DNA from: Aurantiochytrium sp. KH105
Taxonomy: Eukaryota; Sar; Bigyra; Thraustochytrida; Thraustochytriidae
Assembly (NCBI GenBank): GCA_003116975.1
Contig: BGKB01000186.1
Location: 62,001 to 126,000 of the forward strand
Length of the DNA stretch: 64,000 nucleotides
Direction: 5' to 3'
Shown here: positions 19,556 through 29,461 of the stretch, one piece after another
Layout: each line of letters starts with the position of its first letter
Numbering within the stretch: position 1 is the first letter of the stretch
Program-made: the position numbers and the translations under genes
The notes under the pieces: generated by a model
What the model was told of the DNA's origin: nothing
The model's input: the letters and a program-made list of their open reading frames with translations, nothing else
Database searches by the model: none

Positions 19556-21043
19556 TTAGATGGCTGGGTCGGTGGCGGCGGTGGAAATAGTGAGACCCGC
19601 GAAACACCACATGGTCATGGAAATCATGCCAACGATGTACTGATTAATCTGGCCAAGACTGATGATCTGGCCTTGCTTGGGAGGCGCACAAATGGCGCAC
19701 ATGTTGGCCGTGGGGACAAAGGCCTCGAAAAAGAGAATAATCAGCAGGAGCTGGTCCTGAGGAAAAACGTCAATGGCCGCGTAAAGGAGCGCAAAGGTGA
19801 CGCCAGGAATGAAAATGGTACGGCCGAAAACAAAAACAAAAAGTGTGCGTCGAGAAATGCCCATGGCCTCCTCATCACCGCCGAGAAGCTCGCTGTAGCG
19901 CGTTTTGGTCATCTTGTTGCCAATAAGCAAAGCAAGCGCGAGCGTGACGACCGAAACAAGTCCCGGAGCAAAGTATTCGAGCACGGCAACAAAGGGTGTC
20001 GCTGGCGTATTCTCACTAAAGATCCATGCTTGTAATGACGGGATGACGCCCACAATGATGGCCAATATCATGGCGAGCACGGGGGGCTGCGCCACGGACT
20101 TTAGCAAGATGATGGGCCACTTGCACTTTTGCCTGAGCGTGCGCGGCGCGTCGGCGTCAGGATCTTCGAGATTATTCGCAGTCGCGGTCGCGCCGGCGGC
20201 CGGAGAGGTGCAGGCTCTCTCGTCTTTTGAACAGTGCCTGGGCAAGGTCTCCTGTGCCACGCTAGTCGAAGGCTCAAAGGGTGCTTGTGAGCCCTGTGCT
20301 TGCGCCGGTGTTGGCGCTCGAGCAGCAGGGGGCAGAGCAAGTTCGTTGGTCTCGCCATTTTCGATTTCGCTTTGCCGACGGGTCTCCATCACGGGGACAC
20401 GCGCAAAGTCATCGGTCTCTGCAGGTTGTTCTTCTAACTTGCGGGTTACGTCGGCAGCCGAGGCTGGGGCGCTCTTCTCGTTCGCGCGCTCGACTGCGGT
20501 CAACACGGAGGCAGTCGCGTACATCATAATGTCTGGGAAAATGATGTAGATGAAGAGGTAGAGCTGGCCCTGCTCGACGCACTCGTCCGAGGTAAAGTAC
20601 ACGCTGTCTGGATTCGTGCTCGAGGTAAAGTAGCTCGGTTTGCGGATATTGCCTTCCGAGCAAACGGCGGAGATAAACACTAACGGGAGCGCAGTGATGT
20701 TCGGGAACGTGAGTGCAAAGATGTACCACTTGCGGAATTCTTTCGTGGGTTTGCCGACCAGCACGAGGACGAGTGCGAGCAAAAAGTTCAAGACGATGAT
20801 TATAACGCCCATGACCCCGAGAACCCAAACCTCCCTGAAGAGTTGCTGAGAGAGGCCTTGACCAAGTCGAACAAAGACGAGCGATGGCGCGTACACCCAC
20901 TTGCTCAGCCACGAGAGCGTCGCAGATGATCTTTCATCAAAAATACCCTTGCGCACGCCCCACGCCCCTGCGCCGAGGATCAAGAATACCGGAAGGATCG
21001 CCTTGACACTCGTCCACATGAGTTCCCCAATGTTGACCGCCAT
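19556..21043 (-). CDS. PIN/PILS-like auxin-efflux-carrier family transporter, copy 1
   Basis: 495 residues. The architecture is that of the Mem_trans (PIN/PIN-likes) family. About five N-terminal membrane segments (1-190) include the family-typical FPNITALPLVFISAVC. A hydrophilic, probably cytosolic loop (about 190-325) is rich in Ala, Thr and Glu. About five C-terminal segments (325-490) carry FVPTANMCAICAPP and GQIISLGQINQYIVG. In plants PILS proteins move auxin at the ER. In protists the substrate is unknown, so a carrier of a small organic acid is only a family-level inference. It is the tandem paralogue of the gene at 22225-23718: the N- and C-terminal membrane blocks are nearly the same and the loop is diverged. 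The start follows a sense-strand CAAGC repeat. Confidence 0.88.
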   Translation of the reverse strand: MAVNIGELMWTSVKAILPVFLILGAGAWGVRKGIFDERSSATLSWLSKWVYAPSLVFVRLGQGLSQQLFREVWVLGVMGVIIIVLNFLLALVLVLVGKPTKEFRKWYIFALTFPNITALPLVFISAVCSEGNIRKPSYFTSSTNPDSVYFTSDECVEQGQLYLFIYIIFPDIMMYATASVLTAVERANEKSAPASAADVTRKLEEQPAETDDFARVPVMETRRQSEIENGETNELALPPAARAPTPAQAQGSQAPFEPSTSVAQETLPRHCSKDERACTSPAAGATATANNLEDPDADAPRTLRQKCKWPIILLKSVAQPPVLAMILAIIVGVIPSLQAWIFSENTPATPFVAVLEYFAPGLVSVVTLALALLIGNKMTKTRYSELLGGDEEAMGISRRTLFVFVFGRTIFIPGVTFALLYAAIDVFPQDQLLLIILFFEAFVPTANMCAICAPPKQGQIISLGQINQYIVGMISMTMWCFAGLTISTAATDPAI

Positions 21044-21046
21044 GGT

Positions 21047-21104
21047 TGCTCCCTTGCTTGCTCCCTTGCTTGCTTGCTTGCTTACTTGCTTGCTTGCTTG
21101 CCTG
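21047..21104. repeat. (CTTG)n tract, CAAG on the sense strand of the adjacent gene
   Basis: Repeated CTTGCTTG units begin four bases upstream of the ATG of PILS-like copy 1. Confidence 0.85.
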
Positions 21105-21430
21105 GTACCCTGGAAAGCGAGCGAGGTCTATCTATCTACGCCCTACCTGCAGCAGGCAAAGCTTTCCGCCACGCTGTTCGCGTTTTGTCGCGAGTGACCC
21201 AGCGAGGAGGGAAGGATCGACGAACGGAGCGAGGCGGACCGTTCGCGCGTCGCGTCTCGTCTCGCCTCCCCGGCGGGTTGCCTCTCTTTGCCCGAGGAAG
21301 CCCTGGCCGGTTCAGGCACGCCGCGGTCCGTGTCCAGCCCGACCTGCGCCGCGACCCGACGCACGGTCCCGATCCTGCCGCCGGCTGCGGCTGCGGCTTC
21401 TCCCGCGGCTTGCGCGCGCTCCGCGAGGCC

Positions 21431-21490
21431 GTGCACGCCCACGTCGTGCACGCCCACGCCGTGCACGTCCACGTCGTGCACGTCCACGAC
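21431..21490. repeat. 15-bp minisatellite containing GTGCAC
   Basis: Four consecutive 15-base units of the form gtgcacgyccacgnc, each starting with the palindrome GTGCAC, then a degenerate tail. Confidence 0.85.
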
Positions 21491-21585
21491 CACGTCCACG
21501 TCCGAGCTGTGTACGCCGCAGAGCGTCGTCGCCGCGACCGCCAGTCGACGGCGCCAGGGTCTACGCTCTGCAGCTCGCCGCGCGC

Positions 21586-21625
21586 GAGGCGAGGCGAGGC
21601 GAGGCGAGGCGAGGCGAGGCGAGGC
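21586..21625. repeat. (GAGGC)n pentanucleotide repeat
   Basis: Eight perfect GAGGC units. Confidence 0.9.
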
Positions 21626-22224
21626 GGGCGCGTCCGTGCGCTGCCCGTCGCGGCGGCGGCGACGACGATGGCGCTCTGCCCGCGCCAGAGGCCGCGTTGC
21701 GTCGCCGCTGCGCTTGCCGCACCGCGCGTCACCGTGCCGGCTGCTCGGCGAGGCGCGCGCGATTTGTTTCGACGCTGGCCGACGCCTTGATTCAGGGCCG
21801 CCTCGATCCCCCCCGCCCTGCGTCGCACCCCGCGACGCGACGGCGCAGGCGGGAGGCCGCGGCGGGCGGCGCCTGGCTGGCGAAGCCTGGCGGGCGCGAT
21901 GGTGCGAGCGGCAGGCGGCGGCGCGAGGACGGCGAGCGGGCGCTGGCTCGGGCGGACTCGCGCGAACCCTGCGAGCCCTTGGGCTGCCCTTGGGCTTGGG
22001 GATGGGATGGTCCGGGGGTCGCCTGTGACCCACCCGCCCTTGCTTATTTATTAGCAGCCTAGGTGAGCGCGGTGCGGCCAGCGTCATGAAGAACGAGAAA
22101 GGCCTGTCAGAGGCCGAGGCGGCAGGTGAGGGGGGCCTCGAGGCGAGTGAAACGAGAAAGAAGCTGGGCACTGCAAGCATAAAGAATGTGATAATCTAAG
22201 TATTTTTTTAGTAATAGGCCTACA

Positions 22225-23718
22225 TTACATGGAAACGGCCTCCGTGCTGAGCGTGAGCGCCAGGAAACACCACATGGTCATGCTGAGAATGCCCACCAGG
22301 TACTGGTTGATCATGCCAAGACTAATGATTTGACCCTGTTCGGGAGGCGCGCAAATGGCGCACATGTTGGCTGTCGGGACAAAAACCTCGAAAAAGAGGA
22401 TCATGAGCAGCATCTGGTTCTTGGGGAAAAGGTCGATCGCGAGGTAGAGCAGAGAAAAGGACACGGCAGGAATGAAGAGCATGCGCCCAAAAACAAAGAC
22501 AAACAGAGTTCTTCGCGAAATGCCCATTCGCTCCTCGTCGCCGCCGAGGAGCTCGCTGTACTTTGTCTTGGTCATCTTGGAGCCAACGAGCAGCGCAAGC
22601 GCAAGAATGACAACCGAAACCAGACCAGGCGCCAACGTTCTCATAACACTGACGATCGGGGCCGCGGCCGAGTCCGTGTTGAATACAAAGGCCTGGAGCT
22701 TGGGGTTCAAGCCGACAATAAGACCAAAAATCTGCGACAGGACCGCCGGCTGCATGACAACCTCGTACATGATGCCTGCCCACTTGCGCCCGCAGCTTGG
22801 CGCAGCCTCAGGCGTGTCTTCTTCAGAGTCGGCGGGCTGCGGAGGTTTTTTGGCATCGTCCTTTTTAGTCTCCTTGGCGGACAAGACCACCTCGTCCGTG
22901 CTGGGAGCTTCGACAGAAGTTTCCCTTGCAACGTGTGGTGCCGCTTGACCTGAGCTGGGCGGAGCTGGCGCAGGTAGTGCGAGTTCCACAATGTCCGAGT
23001 CCATTCTATCGCTCGCGCTCGTGGCTTGCGGTCGTACGACCCTGTCGTTCTCCGCGTGGGTCTGCCTGCTACCTTCCTCGAGTGCGTTGACTTCGGCAGT
23101 GGATTCCTCGTCGCTGACCTCACTTGCCACGTCCTTGGCGCGCTCAACTGCTGGCGATTTGCCGGTGGACTTGATGAGAACTGCGGTCATGAAGAGCAAC
23201 ACGTAAGGAATGGCAATGTAGATGACAAGGTAGAGCTCGCCAGTCTCGATGCACTCGGCGCTCTCGTAGAACTGGTCGTCGCCCGAGAGCGAGAGCGTCT
23301 CGATCTCATTTGCGGGTCGCCGGATCTTGCCACCGGTGCAAACGGCGGAAATAAAGACGAGCGGCAGCGCTGTAATATTTGAAAAGGTCATCGAGTACAC
23401 GAACCATTTTCGGAATGCTTGCGTGGGCTTTGCGACGGGAACGAGCAAAAGCGAGAGAATAAAGTTGATGGAGAGGATGACCACTCCCATGGGCATGAGA
23501 ATGCCTACCTCTGCAAAGAGTTCCTGCGAAAACCCTTGGCCGAGGCGAACGAAAACGAGCGACGGCGAGTAGAGCCATTTGGAAAGCCATGAGAGCGCCC
23601 CGGCCGCCTTGGCGTCAAGGATGCCCTTGTGAACGAACCAGGCTCCCAGGCCCATCAGGATGAAAACGGGCAGGATCGCCTTGACGCTCGTCCACATGAG
23701 CGACGCCACATCCGTCAT
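22225..23718 (-). CDS. PIN/PILS-like auxin-efflux-carrier family transporter, copy 2
   Basis: 497 residues, the same design as the gene at 19556-21043: N-terminal membrane block with SNITALPLVFISAVC, a central charged loop (about 195-330), and a C-terminal block with YSELLGGDEERMGISRRTLF and FVPTANMCAICAPP. The two copies lie in the same orientation and share nearly identical C-terminal halves, while the loops share little. This indicates a local tandem duplication followed by loop divergence, which may give different regulation. Substrate and membrane location are unknown; plant PILS relatives are ER proteins. The single-exon start at 23718 aligns with the start of copy 1. Confidence 0.88.
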   Translation of the reverse strand: MTDVASLMWTSVKAILPVFILMGLGAWFVHKGILDAKAAGALSWLSKWLYSPSLVFVRLGQGFSQELFAEVGILMPMGVVILSINFILSLLLVPVAKPTQAFRKWFVYSMTFSNITALPLVFISAVCTGGKIRRPANEIETLSLSGDDQFYESAECIETGELYLVIYIAIPYVLLFMTAVLIKSTGKSPAVERAKDVASEVSDEESTAEVNALEEGSRQTHAENDRVVRPQATSASDRMDSDIVELALPAPAPPSSGQAAPHVARETSVEAPSTDEVVLSAKETKKDDAKKPPQPADSEEDTPEAAPSCGRKWAGIMYEVVMQPAVLSQIFGLIVGLNPKLQAFVFNTDSAAAPIVSVMRTLAPGLVSVVILALALLVGSKMTKTKYSELLGGDEERMGISRRTLFVFVFGRMLFIPAVSFSLLYLAIDLFPKNQMLLMILFFEVFVPTANMCAICAPPEQGQIISLGMINQYLVGILSMTMWCFLALTLSTEAVSM

Positions 23719-24113
23719 GATGTCTCCTCGCGCGTCCCCTTCGCCAGCTCCCTTTCTTGCTGCTCCTGCTCCTGCTGTTGCTCTTGCCGCTGGTGGTCTG
23801 CCCGATCGCCGGAACTGCTATTTGTTTTTTCTCGGTCTCGGTCCCGGTCAGGGTCTCGGTCTCGTCTGGTCCGGCTCGGCTGCCTTCGTTCCCTCGAGCC
23901 TCGGGGGGGTCAAGGCTTGCGAGGCTTGCGAGGCGAGGCGCGGCGTGGGTCAAGGCTGCGTGCCTTCCGCCTTCCGTGTTTGCAGGTCTGCCGCGGCTTC
24001 TTCTGCGCCTTGCTCCCCAACTGCGAGGCGCTTTCGCCCTCGCGTCGAGCGCCGCGCCGCGCACGCGTGCCAAGACGCCCTCGGTGCGCCCTGCTTCCTC
24101 CTCTCTTTCCCCT

Positions 24114-24116
24114 GCC

Positions 24117-24168
<52 letters not shown>
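24114..24168. repeat. (TCTG)n microsatellite
   Basis: About thirteen perfect TCTG units. Confidence 0.95.
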
Positions 24169-24171
<3 letters not shown>

Positions 24172-24368
24172 GACTGGAGCTGCAGCTGCTGCTGCTGCTG
24201 CTGCTGGTCGATCCGATTGTGCACGCGCCGCGGCGTCACGACCGCCGCGGGAAGCCGCGGACCAGCTCCGGCTGCGGCTCCGAGGCGCCGCGCGCGGCAC
24301 GTAGCAGCTGGCTGCTCAGGGCGCGGCGCGAAGCCTGTGTCGCAGCCGCCAGTCGTCCGCAGTCGCAG

Positions 24369-24415
24369 GCATGCATGCATGCATGCATGCATGCATAGGC
24401 ATGCATGTATGTCCC
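24369..24415. repeat. (ATGC)n self-complementary microsatellite
   Basis: Seven GCAT units plus a broken extension. The unit is palindromic, so the tract can form a cruciform. Confidence 0.85.
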
Positions 24416-24778
24416 GGAAGCTGAAAAAGGTCATGGGTGCCCGGCCAGCAGCAGCAGGAGCAGCTGCAGCGTGCGTGCCTGGCAAGAGAGGCTTCCTCGC
24501 TCGCTGTCGCTGCCGCTGCAGACGCTGGCGAGCCGGAGGAACAGATGGAGGGAAAAGGAAGGGTTCCGGCATCGGCGGCGACACGGCGTGCCAGGCGGGG
24601 AACGCGCACGCCCTGCCAGCGAGTAAGAAAGACCAAGCAGAAGCAAGCGATTTGAGCAACTGCTGCTGCTGCATGGCTGCTGGGAGGGCAGGGAAACTGC
24701 AACTGCGGCAGCGAGATCCACCACACCGTCTCGAGACTGGATGCTGTCGTTGCCGGAATGATGACCGGCGATGGATGA

Positions 24779-27601
24779 TCAGGAGCGATGATGACCAATC
24801 GATTCGATGGGTCTGGGGAGGAGACATACGAAGGGGAGGCGGGACTCGGAGACGAGCGAGGTCGCCAGTGTATGGACCGCCGCCTCGTCGGCGCCCGTGA
24901 GGACAATGAGGTGCTTGGAAGGCTCAATTCCGCGCACGGAGTCCTCGAGCGCAGCGGAGATGCGCTGCGCGTCCTTGCTTGCAGAACGTTCGCCGCAGCG
25001 CAAGTCCGCAAGATGGAAAAGACCATCATCCGCTGCACTTTCTGCGTCGCCGGACTGACGCGACGTTGCAGAGGACACCACCTCGACGAGGAGGGCACGA
25101 TCCCGAACCTCGTCAAGCGCGTCTTGGCCACACAGACGTGGCGAAGTGCCGGAAGGGAGATCGCGATCACCTTGCAATGCTGTGAGATCAGGCGTGAGGC
25201 GGTCTGCGGCGCGCGCAAGCTTGAGGCACCGATGTACAAGGCGATCAAGCGAGACAGGAAGGCGCGTGAGAAATCCGACAGCGTCGCCAAAATCATGGTA
25301 TGAGAGCAAAACGTCTCGGAGCTCCACAAGTACGGCCACACTCAGCAGCACAAGACCCCGCCCTGGTGCACGCGCAAGACAAAAGTCCCACATGCGCCAA
25401 ATGGCGCCCACGGGGAGTACGTGCGCAAACATTGTCAGAACCCAAGGAAGGGCAAAGTGCTCAGACTCGACGCCAAGGGATCGAAGATGCGCCGCAAGCT
25501 GAGGATCGTGAAACGCGAGCATCTGCTCCACTGCAGAGAGTCGGCTGTGGATCCGACGCGTATTACGTGCCTTCGAGCGTAAAAACAATCCTGGCAAGTG
25601 CTGCGCAACGAGCCGGTCAAAGGCCGCGAAAGAGACTGCCTCGTCTCCTGGGTAAAGAGCGCAGAGCGCTGCCGCTATCGAGTCCATTCCCTGCCAGTAC
25701 GCTCCTTGCGGATGACTCACGACCCAGGCTTTGAGCACTCTGCGCACTTGTTCACGAAGCTCACCCGATCGAAGGACGGGATGATACTGGTGGCAACGAG
25801 GAACATCTTGCTGCAGCTGGTTGTCGACCTCGTGAGCCTGACGTAGTAACGGCTGCAGCATGCTGTACTCCAACTCTGCGCTTGTGGCAATCCGCAGAGG
25901 AGCGCCCGATATCGCGTCAAGATGGCCTCCCGGCGGTGCAGGTGCAAGCGGGACGCCCAGCAGTCCAAGCCACGTCAGAGCGCGCACAGAAGCGGAAATG
26001 TTAACGCCACTCTGATGAGCGATTCCTCGTGTTGGCGCTATTTCAGCCTTGCTCATTTTATCCACAAGTTTTTGCAGCTCTACGCGAAGCTGGGCGTGCT
26101 CTCGACGCAAACTAAGCATGAGCATAACTTGCTGCAACTTGATGATGTTTCGAACTTGCTCGGCAAGAGTCGGACCCTCTTGATCGCCCGGCACAAGACG
26201 CTTTTGGTGCTTGTCATGGTCTGCACGATTTTCCGCCTCCTCGAGGTTGGGCTGAGTGGCGTGATCAAGCTCATGGCTGTTTTGATCCGGTACCGACGAC
26301 GACGACGAAGGTGACGACGACGAGTATGATGTTGATGATGCGGCCGCCGCTGATGCTTGAACTTCCATACAGTTTCTCATTTCATCAGCGAGATTTACAG
26401 AGATTGAAACGATGCATCCCGGGAGTTTGCGGCGTCGCAGCCTTTCGAAGGCAGAGAAATGTGCTCCGGCCCCTCGAAGTTGAAAATACTGCTTCATCTG
26501 ATTTGCGCTGCGCGTCTTTTCTGCAGGTTGCGCCGCAAGAGCTTCGCTCCAAAGATCAAATTGCGCTGGTTCATCGAGTGAGCAGCCGGAAAGAAATGGG
26601 TGCGAGCGCAGTTTGGCAGCGGTGTCGCGATTTCGCGGTCGCAGATACAGACACCGACAGAGAAAGTCTACAAAGTCAGTGTCAAGAGGCAGCTGATCCG
26701 TTGGCAGAACATCATCCACGTATGATGCGACGTGCGATCCAGGATCTGCTGCTTTGCGAGCGAGTTTAGTCAATCGTGCGATCGCCTCGGCTTCTGTCTC
26801 CGCCACGTGATCAAGCTCGCGGAAAAGGCTCACGAGGATCATGCCGAGGGCCCAAATGTCAGCCCACGGTGCAAAGAGCGCCGCAGGATCTTGATACGAG
26901 CCAGGACGTGCCATTTTCACAGTTTCTGGGGCGGCAAAGACCAGCCAATTGGAGTCGCGACTCAACATGCGGCCTGCGAGCCAGGGCAGGGCATAAGCAC
27001 CGAAACGAGTCCTCTTGACGCGACCGTCTCGAAGATCCACCGCTATATCCTGAGCATGCAAAAGATTGTGACTAATGCCACGTTCATGCAAGAAGGCAAG
27101 CGCCGCGACAAGGTCTGCTGAGATCGTGCGCAGACTTTCCATGACCCGCGGGTGAGACAGACGAGTAGCTTCCTTGTCTACTTGTTCAGGACTTTCCAAC
27201 GATTCACGCTCTAGAACTTGCGCAAAAGCTGCATGAAGCAGGGTCTCTCCAGATTCCTGCACTGCAAAGGCGACCCCTTGCTCTTGGAACGCATCAAGAT
27301 CCGTCTGCGATTCGAATGCACGGCCAAGATAAGGCGCCAGGGTCGGGCATGACCTTGCTTCCCGCGCGAGCCATCCAAGGCGTGCGCAGAAGCCTCCGAG
27401 GCGACTATCGCGTTTGCGGCGTCGTGCCACCTCGTCTTTCGGCCTTTGCCCGTGCACGGGGAGGCCATTGCTACCTTTGTTGTTGTCGTTCTCGTTGTCG
27501 GCGCCAAGGTCGAGGTCGAGGTCGATGTCTTCAGGAAAAGACTCGGCAAGATCTTGCGCCCCCGAGACGTCCAAGAGCGGGACTTGCAGCAGCTGTGGCA
27601 T
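24779..27601 (-). CDS. TBCK: TBC1 domain-containing (pseudo)kinase with C-terminal rhodanese domain
   Basis: 940 residues with the full TBCK order: kinase-like, TBC, rhodanese. The kinase-like domain (about 100-340) has helical stretches such as LVAALAFLHERGISHNLL and FAAPETV, but the HRD aspartate is missing (SHNLLHAQDI) and the DFG site reads RFGAY, so it is almost certainly inactive. The TBC Rab-GAP domain (about 560-770) keeps both finger motifs: LQQDVPR around 597 (Arg finger) and AYWQG around 635 (Gln finger), so GAP activity is plausible. A coiled coil lies between them. The tail (about 860-940) fits a rhodanese fold, with no obvious catalytic Cys. In animals TBCK belongs to the FERRY complex on early endosomes. 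Single exon. Confidence 0.9.
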   Translation of the reverse strand: MPQLLQVPLLDVSGAQDLAESFPEDIDLDLDLGADNENDNNKGSNGLPVHGQRPKDEVARRRKRDSRLGGFCARLGWLAREARSCPTLAPYLGRAFESQTDLDAFQEQGVAFAVQESGETLLHAAFAQVLERESLESPEQVDKEATRLSHPRVMESLRTISADLVAALAFLHERGISHNLLHAQDIAVDLRDGRVKRTRFGAYALPWLAGRMLSRDSNWLVFAAPETVKMARPGSYQDPAALFAPWADIWALGMILVSLFRELDHVAETEAEAIARLTKLARKAADPGSHVASYVDDVLPTDQLPLDTDFVDFLCRCLYLRPRNRDTAAKLRSHPFLSGCSLDEPAQFDLWSEALAAQPAEKTRSANQMKQYFQLRGAGAHFSAFERLRRRKLPGCIVSISVNLADEMRNCMEVQASAAAASSTSYSSSSPSSSSSVPDQNSHELDHATQPNLEEAENRADHDKHQKRLVPGDQEGPTLAEQVRNIIKLQQVMLMLSLRREHAQLRVELQKLVDKMSKAEIAPTRGIAHQSGVNISASVRALTWLGLLGVPLAPAPPGGHLDAISGAPLRIATSAELEYSMLQPLLRQAHEVDNQLQQDVPRCHQYHPVLRSGELREQVRRVLKAWVVSHPQGAYWQGMDSIAAALCALYPGDEAVSFAAFDRLVAQHLPGLFLRSKARNTRRIHSRLSAVEQMLAFHDPQLAAHLRSLGVESEHFALPWVLTMFAHVLPVGAIWRMWDFCLARAPGRGLVLLSVAVLVELRDVLLSYHDFGDAVGFLTRLPVSLDRLVHRCLKLARAADRLTPDLTALQGDRDLPSGTSPRLCGQDALDEVRDRALLVEVVSSATSRQSGDAESAADDGLFHLADLRCGERSASKDAQRISAALEDSVRGIEPSKHLIVLTGADEAAVHTLATSLVSESRLPFVCLLPRPIESIGHHRS

Positions 27602-28515
27602 TTGTCTTGTCGACGAGGCGCGCTGTCCGGACGTGGGTGACGTCCTTTTCCCCCTCGCCCTCTCGCTCGCCCGTGCAGAGATACAAGCTAGCTATCTTTT
27701 TGAGGGACCGCCTGCGCAAGATGGATGTGCGAGAAGCAAGAAAGACATTTTTACTTGGCTCAAGTGGAGCGAGCGCGCAAGGCTCAAGCCGCAACGAAAA
27801 GCTGAGCGAGAGCGAAGTCCCGGGTGAGCCTTCTTTCCCTCACATCAAGCATTCGTCCGGAGTCATGGCAATCTTTAATGTGCGATCAAACGATGGCAAT
27901 GAGCGTGGCAGGCACACCATCATGGCGAGTCAAGCACCACAACAAGACAAACAACAATGTCAACAACAGCACCGGGCTCTCGCGCCGAGAACTCATCTAC
28001 CAATACCTGCCAGGCTGCTAAATAAAATAGCAAGGACGGAAGAGGAAGGAGCACAGGTGATGGTGGCCACGTTTCGCGCGCAGGCCTCATGAATGGTCAC
28101 CAGCGAGCGCTGCTTTTCCCAACCACCACCAACCTTGTCCACCAAGAAAAGTAGGAATCGGGCTCTTGATATCGCCACGCCGGCCACCGCATGCTTGCCT
28201 GCTTGCTTGCTTGCTCGCTCGCTTTGCAGTTGCTCGCTTCTCTGCGCTCAACTTGCCGTCATCATGATCATGACGCGTGAGATGGGTCGCGTTGGTGCCC
28301 GCCCACCCAACCACCACCTCGTCAGGCCACCACACACCGGTGCCGCGCTTCGGTGGCTGGCATAGGAGGCGCCTAGCACCTCCTAGATGCTGGGCGCCCT
28401 CCAAGAGCGCTTGTTTGGGCCGAATGAATAGATGAACGAGAATGAATGAAGGAATGAATGAATGACAGTGAATGAATGACAGTGAATGAATGAATCAAGA
28501 AACGAATGACTGACC

Positions 28516-28552
28516 ATGAATGAATGAATGAATGAATGAATGAATGAATGAA
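28516..28552. repeat. (GAAT)n microsatellite
   Basis: About nine perfect units, preceded by imperfect copies from 28440. Confidence 0.9.
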
Positions 28553-28990
28553 GGAGAGCGCTCGAGCTCGCTGCGCACTCTCTCCTCACTCGCGCGCTAG
28601 CTCGCTCCCTCGGCGGAGACGCCGCGTCGCCTCGCGCCTCGTCTCGTCTCGTCTCGTCTCGTCTCGAGGTCTTCTCGGCCGCCCGAGTGCCGGCCTGGCT
28701 GCGCGCGGAGAGCGCAGGAGAGAGGGAGGGAGGGAGGGAGGGGCGAGAGAGGAGGAGGAAGGAAGGCGGGGCTGCCTCTCTGGTGTCTCTCTGTGAAAAG
28801 CAGCAGAGCCATCCATCCCGGGGCGCGGGGCCGCAAGTGGGGAAAGGGCGGAAAGCCGACTTGCGCGCGCCGCGCTTACAGTGCGGAACGGCGGCGATAG
28901 CCCACTTGCGCGGCGCGGCGTTGGCAGCCAAGCATTTTCAAACTCGAATCGACCCGCCGCGGATCGACCTTGGACGGTCGCCACCGCACG

Positions 28991-29020
28991 CGACGCGAGG
29001 CGACGCGAGGCGACGCGAGG
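28991..29020. repeat. 10-bp tandem repeat cgacgcgagg
   Basis: Three perfect consecutive copies. Confidence 0.85.
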
Positions 29021-29461
29021 CGCAGGACCCGCGCCGCGCGCCGCCGACCCGCTCTTCGTTCCCCGCGCCGTCCCCTCCCGTCGCGTCTCGCGCGCTCCGT
29101 GCGGGCGCAGACCAGCAGGCAAGGCCGCTCGCGAGCTCGCGAGCGCTACCGTCAAAAGAGGCCGTCTTCACCGACGCTCGGCCACTCGCTCGCTGCCCAA
29201 CGTGCTCGCGTGCTTGTTCGCACACGAGTGAAGCATCGAGCGCGACAGACCCAAACTCGCGCGCCGAGAAACCTTGGTTCGCGTGACTCGCAAACCATCC
29301 AACCAAGCAGCCAACCAACCAAGCCAGACCAAGCCAGCCAAGTCAAGCTAGCAAAGCCCGAGGCAAAGCTTTTGCTCGCTTGCCTTGCTCGTTGCTCGTT
29401 ACTCTCTTGATTTCTTGCGCGCTCGTGGAGAGCGGGCAAGACGGGCCGGAAAGGCCTGAGC

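Larger units (their letters stand above)
21044..22224. other. Spacer between the two PILS-like genes
   Basis: 1,181 bp of GC-rich DNA with three separate tandem repeats (21047-21104, 21431-21490, 21586-21625). Long open frames on both strands here encode only Arg/Ala/Val/His-rich repeats and are rejected as genes. The promoter of copy 1 should lie here. Confidence 0.55.
23719..24778. other. Upstream region of PILS-like copy 2
   Basis: 1,060 bp between the copy 2 start and the TBCK stop. It holds a (CTG/CTC)n tract near 23756-23790, a long (TCTG)n repeat and an (ATGC)n repeat. No gene that I can support. Confidence 0.5.
27602..29461. promoter_or_regulatory. Divergent promoter region between TBCK and LARP
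   Basis: 1,860 bp flanked by divergent starts. It contains (CTTG)n at about 28190-28225, (GAAT)n at 28440-28552, (TCTCG)n at 28640-28666, (GAGG)n around 28724-28742, a decamer repeat at 28991-29020, and a CAAGC/CAACC-rich stretch at about 29290-29400 just upstream of LARP. The open frames are low-complexity and I call no gene. Confidence 0.5.

Noticed and set aside
21143-22180. 345-codon minus-strand open frame between the PILS-like genes
   Set aside because: It translates minisatellites into Asp-Val-His-Gly repeats and Arg/Ala/Pro runs, so it is repeat-derived.
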